A stretch of 64,000 nt of DNA from JAGRAX01 sp041391365 (GTDB taxonomy: Bacteria > Bdellovibrionota_G > JALEGL01 > JAGRMV01): positions 248,001 to 312,000 of the forward strand of contig JAWKOC010000002.1 of assembly GCA_041391365.1 (NCBI GenBank), in the 5' to 3' direction. Of this stretch, positions 59,735 to 64,000 are shown piece after piece; positions within the stretch are counted from its first letter, which is position 1, and each line of letters begins with the position of its first letter. A program made the translations under genes and the position numbers. Under the pieces are notes generated by a model, which saw only the letters and a program-made list of their open reading frames with translations, had not been told where the DNA came from and did not search any database.

Positions 59735-61710
59735 TGAGTCTGATAGAGTTACAAAATATCTCTAAGATCTATCACCTTGGAGGAGACCAAGGTCAAGATT
59801 TTGTAGCATTGGACAATGTTACCATAAATATCGAGCAAGGAGAGTACGTTGCTATCACCGGACCATCTGGGTCTGGGAAATCTACCTTGCTTCAGATCAT
59901 TGGCCTTTTGGATGTTCCAACAAAAGGAACCTTTAAGATTTCTGGAACAGAAGTTTCAAAGCTCTCTGATGATCACTTAACAAGAATTCGATCTGAATAT
60001 TTGGGCTTTGTTTTTCAGATGTTTAATCTTCTTCCTAGGATGAGTGCATTTGAAAATGTCCGACTGCCTATGGTTTACCGCGGAAATGTGGATGAAAAGA
60101 AAGTATTGGAAACTTTAGATTCATTGGGAATGGGTGAGCACACCACACATACCCCTGCGCAGATGTCGGGTGGTCAGCAACAAAGAACAGCCATCGCGAG
60201 AGCGCTGATCAACAATCCAAAAATCATTTTGGCCGACGAACCCACAGGAAATTTGCCCCAAAAACAATCCGTACAAATTGTGGAGGCTTTGGAAAACCTT
60301 CACAAAAAAGGCATCACTGTGATCATGATCACACATTCAATGGAGCTTGCACGGAGAGCTGATCGGATCATCCGCATTGTTGATGGAAAAATTGAATCGG
60401 ACGAAAAGAAAACACCCAGTCAGATTCAGTCTCAAAGCAAGTTACAAACAGAAAAAAATATTTCAAACAATCTTAATTACTTGCTTCTAAAGCAAACGGC
60501 GATCATGGGATTTCGTGCTTTGATGAAGCATAAAGCTCGAACGATTCTTACTATGTTGGGGATCATCATTGGGGTTTTTTCTGTGATTTCAATGCTGGCC
60601 ATCGGTGAGGGGGCCAAGAAAAATGTTGAACAAGAGCTTCGAAGAATTGGATCCAACTTGTTTCGAATACATACGGCCTGGCCAAAAATCAAAGGTTCAG
60701 CCTCTCATTTGAGGACAGTGACAAGAATCGATCGTAGAGACTACGAATCATTGAGGATATTGAAAAATGAACCCAATTCGATCATTAAGGATGTAGCAGC
60801 CGTAATCCAAGGGGATAAAGTATTGTCTTATAGAGGGTATAGCTACAGTACGCAGGTATTGGGAGTAAGCGCTTCCTATGAAAAAATGAGAGGAAATGTG
60901 CCAGAGTTTGGCCGCTTTTTTAGTGAAAGCGAAAATCAAAGCCAAGAAAAAGTCTGTGTTTTAGGTAAAACTGTGTACGAAAACCTTTTTCCAGATAAAT
61001 CCAATCCCATCGGTCAAGTAATTGAAATAGAAAGTCGAAAGTTCAGAGTTATAGGGCTCTTGCCCAGCAAAGGTACAAGTTGGGGCGGTGATATCGATGA
61101 TGTCGTTTACATCCCTGTCGAGACAGCAGCCTTTCGAATGTTTGGGTTGGATTATTATCATTTTATCTATGTGCAAGCGACAGATGAAGTGAATTTGCAA
61201 AACGCAATGAATTTAGCATCAAAGATTTTACGTAAAAATCATCGCATTTCTGATGGATTAGAAAATGATTTTGCGTACAAAAATTATGGTGAAATGAGAC
61301 AAACCATATCGAAGGTGTCCAATACCATGATCAAATTGATTGTTGTTGTGGCGTTAATTTCTTTGATCGTCGGAGGTATTGGAATCATGAACATTATGTT
61401 GGTTTCTGTTACGGAGAGAACCAGAGAGATCGGCATTCGAAAAGCTATAGGTGCACGAAACAGTGATATTCGGAACCAGTTTTTGGTTGAATCCATGTTG
61501 ATTGGGTTGGGTGGTGGCGCTATTGGTGTAACCCTCTCCTTTGTGTTGGGTCAAATTTTGCGCATGTTTTTTCATTGGGAGATTTTGTTCAAGCCATATG
61601 CTATTACAGTTGCGTTTTTGTTTTCGGTCACTGTAGGTATCTTGTCTGGACTTTATCCAGCAAGAAAAGCAGCGAAATTGTCACCTATCGTGGCATTACG
61701 ATATGAGTAA
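59734..61710 (+). CDS. MacB-like ABC transporter, fused ATPase and FtsX permease
   Basis: 658 residues. ATPase: Walker A GPSGSGKSTLLQIIGLLD, Q-loop VFQMFNLLPRMSA, signature MSGGQQQRTAIARAL, Walker B IILADEPTGN, H-loop MITHS. After Walker B the D-loop reads NLPQKQS instead of the usual NLDS. A linker leads to one N-terminal membrane helix (ILTMLGIIIGVFSVISMLAIG), a periplasmic MacB-PCD domain and three C-terminal helices with IGIRKAIGARNSDI. Mechanotransmission exporter of peptides, lipids or small molecules. Translationally coupled to the adaptor (TAATG overlap). Confidence 0.88.
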   Translation: MSLIELQNISKIYHLGGDQGQDFVALDNVTINIEQGEYVAITGPSGSGKSTLLQIIGLLDVPTKGTFKISGTEVSKLSDDHLTRIRSEYLGFVFQMFNLLPRMSAFENVRLPMVYRGNVDEKKVLETLDSLGMGEHTTHTPAQMSGGQQQRTAIARALINNPKIILADEPTGNLPQKQSVQIVEALENLHKKGITVIMITHSMELARRADRIIRIVDGKIESDEKKTPSQIQSQSKLQTEKNISNNLNYLLLKQTAIMGFRALMKHKARTILTMLGIIIGVFSVISMLAIGEGAKKNVEQELRRIGSNLFRIHTAWPKIKGSASHLRTVTRIDRRDYESLRILKNEPNSIIKDVAAVIQGDKVLSYRGYSYSTQVLGVSASYEKMRGNVPEFGRFFSESENQSQEKVCVLGKTVYENLFPDKSNPIGQVIEIESRKFRVIGLLPSKGTSWGGDIDDVVYIPVETAAFRMFGLDYYHFIYVQATDEVNLQNAMNLASKILRKNHRISDGLENDFAYKNYGEMRQTISKVSNTMIKLIVVVALISLIVGGIGIMNIMLVSVTERTREIGIRKAIGARNSDIRNQFLVESMLIGLGGGAIGVTLSFVLGQILRMFFHWEILFKPYAITVAFLFSVTVGILSGLYPARKAAKLSPIVALRYE

Positions 61711-61755
61711 GTCTTCAACATCTATTTCAGAATAAAAGAGAAATGAGGTTTATCT

Positions 61756-63291
61756 ATGGAAACCTACATCAAAATTTTTTTTTCTAACATCGACGAATGT
61801 TTTAAAAGACTTTCGACAAAGCCATTGGAGAAATGGATGTTGGTCGGCTGCTTTTTTGTGGTGGTATATCCAATATTGATCAATATGTCTCCTCTTTGGG
61901 ATGGATCGGTTATTGATTATGCCTCGATATCGGGTATGCCAGATATTTTTGAGACATGGTTTTATGAAGCTGGCGGACCACTTTTGGTTCCTATCCACAA
62001 AATTGTTTTTTACCTAAGTAAATTTATACTTATCAAACAGAAAATTTTGGTGAATGTGATCAGTGTTATTTTTATTGCACTCTCTCTCTCTGAAATTATT
62101 AAACTTTTTAAATTACTAGATAACAAAAAAGATACATTGGGTGAACTGGCCGCATTGTTCCTGTTGGTTTCTCCTCTCAGTTCGATTTATTTTTCTGACA
62201 TTTTTATGTGCCAGACTATTTTTATGTATTTTTGCTTTTTGGGCACTCGATTCTATCTAAATGAAAGACCCATTGTGGGTCTGACATTGGTTTTTATATC
62301 TTTTCAGCAAAGCGCTAACCCAGTTACTTTTTTTAGTTTGATTGCATTGGCATATCTTTTTGGTAGTCGTCGGGAATGGAAAAAGGACTTGGTAGCATTG
62401 AGCCTTGCATGCTTTTATTTTTTGTTTGTGTTTCGATGGTTGGCATCTGCGAGAGGAGTCTATGCCGACGGAAATTATAACAGAATGGTATTTTCTAATC
62501 TTCTTGAATATGAAAAATTTTATCAGCCTTTTGTTCTTGCCATCAAATATCATTTGATTCCATTTTTGATATTGATTCCATTTTTGAAATGGAAAAATTG
62601 GAAGTCTTTTTCTCTTCTTCCAGCAATGTTGTTGATCGCAGGTTTAAATATTGTTCCATATGTCTTTGTAGGGAAATCAATTATGATTCAGCGATATCTT
62701 GTCGGATATCATGAGGGGTATACCATACGCTACCTGATGAATCTTTTTCCGATTCTATATTTGGGACTTTTTCTTTGGATTTCTAAAACAATTCAGGATC
62801 GGTTTCGCACCAAAGTCTTTTTGATATTATTCATTCTTCCATCTCTATTTTATAATGCCAAGCTAACTGCAAAGTTCTACGGAACAAGATCAAAAATCAT
62901 AACTTTCCATGAGGAATTTCAACATGCGGTAGAGTCACTGGATCTCAAGCCAGGGGAGATAAAAGTCAATTATGGTTCGATGGGGATGGCTTTTTATGAA
63001 GTACAATACTTGTTTTACCGTGCTAAGGGAAAAGCAGCATGGAGCGTTCTACCGAAAGATGACATCAAGAATCTTCTTGAAAATCAAAAATATAGAAGAA
63101 AATATGTGTTAACTGATTTTTCTCCTCTGTGTGTGACGCAATTGTCTATTAAGCAGGATATATCTTTGATTTCAAGGAAAACGCTTCTTTTCTACCTTTA
63201 TGCCAAACCTTGGTATCATATTCCTGGCAATCACTTTGAGCTTTCAAAAGTGTCACAGGACTGTATTTCTGAAGTTGCCGAGGTTTGGTAG
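61756..63291 (+). CDS. polytopic membrane protein, possible surface-polysaccharide gene
   Basis: 511 residues with about ten to twelve membrane helices (for example MLVGCFFVVVYPILINMSPLWDG and LLVSPLSSIYFSDIFMCQTIFMYF) and a C-terminal soluble part of about 130 residues. I recognise no family signature. The pattern of helices, the Asp near the first loop (MSPLWDGSVIDYAS) and the position between a MacB operon and rfbA recall GT-C-type glycosyltransferases or O-antigen polymerases. That is inference. AT-rich. Convergent with rfbA with a 14-base gap. Confidence 0.55.
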   Translation: METYIKIFFSNIDECFKRLSTKPLEKWMLVGCFFVVVYPILINMSPLWDGSVIDYASISGMPDIFETWFYEAGGPLLVPIHKIVFYLSKFILIKQKILVNVISVIFIALSLSEIIKLFKLLDNKKDTLGELAALFLLVSPLSSIYFSDIFMCQTIFMYFCFLGTRFYLNERPIVGLTLVFISFQQSANPVTFFSLIALAYLFGSRREWKKDLVALSLACFYFLFVFRWLASARGVYADGNYNRMVFSNLLEYEKFYQPFVLAIKYHLIPFLILIPFLKWKNWKSFSLLPAMLLIAGLNIVPYVFVGKSIMIQRYLVGYHEGYTIRYLMNLFPILYLGLFLWISKTIQDRFRTKVFLILFILPSLFYNAKLTAKFYGTRSKIITFHEEFQHAVESLDLKPGEIKVNYGSMGMAFYEVQYLFYRAKGKAAWSVLPKDDIKNLLENQKYRRKYVLTDFSPLCVTQLSIKQDISLISRKTLLFYLYAKPWYHIPGNHFELSKVSQDCISEVAEVW

Positions 63292-63305
63292 AGGAAGATC
63301 AGTGT

Positions 63306-64000
63306 TTAGGCAAAGACGGTGCTTGAAATTTCGTCCAAATCTGCAATTTTGTGACCTTGGCGTTTCTCCAATGTTCTTACAAATTGAGAGGCTTCGAGCA
63401 ACGACTCGTGAGTTCCCATGTCCAGCCATGCAGCGCCTCGCCCCAAAAGAACAGCTCTGGCTGAGTTCTCTTGCAAGTACATTTGATTGACAGATGTAAT
63501 TTCCAATTCACCTCGATCAGAGGGGGTTATTTTTTTGGCAATACTTACTACCTGCTCATCATAAAAATAAAGGCCAATTGAGGCATAATTTGATTTGGGC
63601 CTTTCTGGTTTTTCCTCGATCGACTTTACTTTCAAGAATTTCAGATTCATGTCTTCGTCAGGAAGAGTTTCTCTCATATCTTCAAATTCAATCACACCAT
63701 AATTTCGTGGATCAGATACATGGTACCCAAAGAGAATGTTACCTTTTTTTAGTTTTGTACATTCATGTAAGAGATTTTGTAAGGTATCTCTATAAATAAT
63801 ATTGTCACCCAGGATCAGCGAGCATGGGTGGTGGTCTACGAAACGCTCCCCAATCAGAAATGCCTCAGCTAATCCGTTGGGCTTCTCTTGCACTTCATAC
63901 GAAAAGCGCACTTTCCATTGAGATCCATTTCCTAAAAGTTCCTTATAAGCTTTTTCATCTCTGGGAGTTGTAATGATGAGAATGTCTCTTATCCCTGCCA
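63306..64000 (-). CDS. rfbA: glucose-1-phosphate thymidylyltransferase, 5' end outside window
   Basis: About 231 residues visible, cut at the right edge before its start. Reads through AGIRDILIITTPRDEKAYKELLGNGSQW, then GLAEAFLIGERFVDHHPCSLILGDNIIY, YHVSDPRNYGVIEF, SIEEKPERPKSNYASIGLYFYDEQVV, DRGELEITSVNQMYL and GRGAAWLDMGTHESLLEAS. These are RmlA features, with D of LGDNI as metal ligand. It makes dTDP-glucose for deoxysugars. Suggests a polysaccharide gene cluster beyond 64000. Confidence 0.93.
   Translation of the reverse strand, partial: AGIRDILIITTPRDEKAYKELLGNGSQWKVRFSYEVQEKPNGLAEAFLIGERFVDHHPCSLILGDNIIYRDTLQNLLHECTKLKKGNILFGYHVSDPRNYGVIEFEDMRETLPDEDMNLKFLKVKSIEEKPERPKSNYASIGLYFYDEQVVSIAKKITPSDRGELEITSVNQMYLQENSARAVLLGRGAAWLDMGTHESLLEASQFVRTLEKRQGHKIADLDEISSTVFA

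Overview
The window reads as chromosome of a Gram-negative, diderm bacterium with moderate GC. It has secretin, TolC-like and Lgt genes, many lipoprotein signals, AlgH/YqgE, Orn, HflKC, a Tad-type secretion machine, GatCAB and large 7TM-DISM histidine kinases. The mixture fits Bdellovibrionota/Myxococcota-like (former deltaproteobacterial) lineages best. That placement is inferred from gene content only. No phage, insertion sequence or CRISPR array was seen.

Layout. 1-7.4 kb: the start of an FG-GAP surface protein, then a five-gene minus-strand cluster (760-6441) of three lipoproteins and two tandem, equal-length twin-arginine proteins, with a related lipoprotein divergently placed at 6668. 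Three of the four lipoproteins carry CxnCH haem-type motifs. 7.4-7.9 kb is non-coding with a hexamer repeat and a terminator. 7.9-12.7 kb: lipoprotein, mtnA and gatC-gatA-gatB. 12.8-16.9 kb: tad genes (secretin, TadA, TadB, TadC), divergent from a HEAT-repeat protein. 17.8-24.7 kb: YqgE, a secreted protein, tRNA-Leu with reiterated 3' ends, an M16 protease and two single-pass membrane proteins. 24.7-31 kb: housekeeping genes ruvC/A/B, yebC, ispE, tRNA-Gln, prs, rplY and pth.

31-43.8 kb is the most unusual part. It holds three related 7TM-DISM sensor kinases, one intact, one with an indel-riddled transmitter and one split by frameshifts. With them are a sigma-54 activator, a stand-alone HisKA domain, a small receiver, an ICMT-like methyltransferase and a double PilZ/GNAT-like protein. 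AT-rich sensor segments are joined to transmitter segments of ordinary composition, which suggests modular exchange. 43.8-56.1 kb returns to housekeeping genes: nucleosidase, uppP, folK, orn, trmL, hemQ, panD, EamA, hflKC, tRNA-Arg, pdxJ, rnr and lgt. 56.2-64 kb: ugd, a TolC-MacA-MacB-like export operon, a polytopic membrane protein and the 3' part of rfbA, suggesting a cell-surface polysaccharide region that continues to the right.

Starts were moved inward or outward where signal peptides, paralogue alignment or ribosome binding sites required it. Three apparent coding problems (panD, the split kinase, the degraded kinase) could be real mutations or sequence errors. rnr appears to start with ATT.
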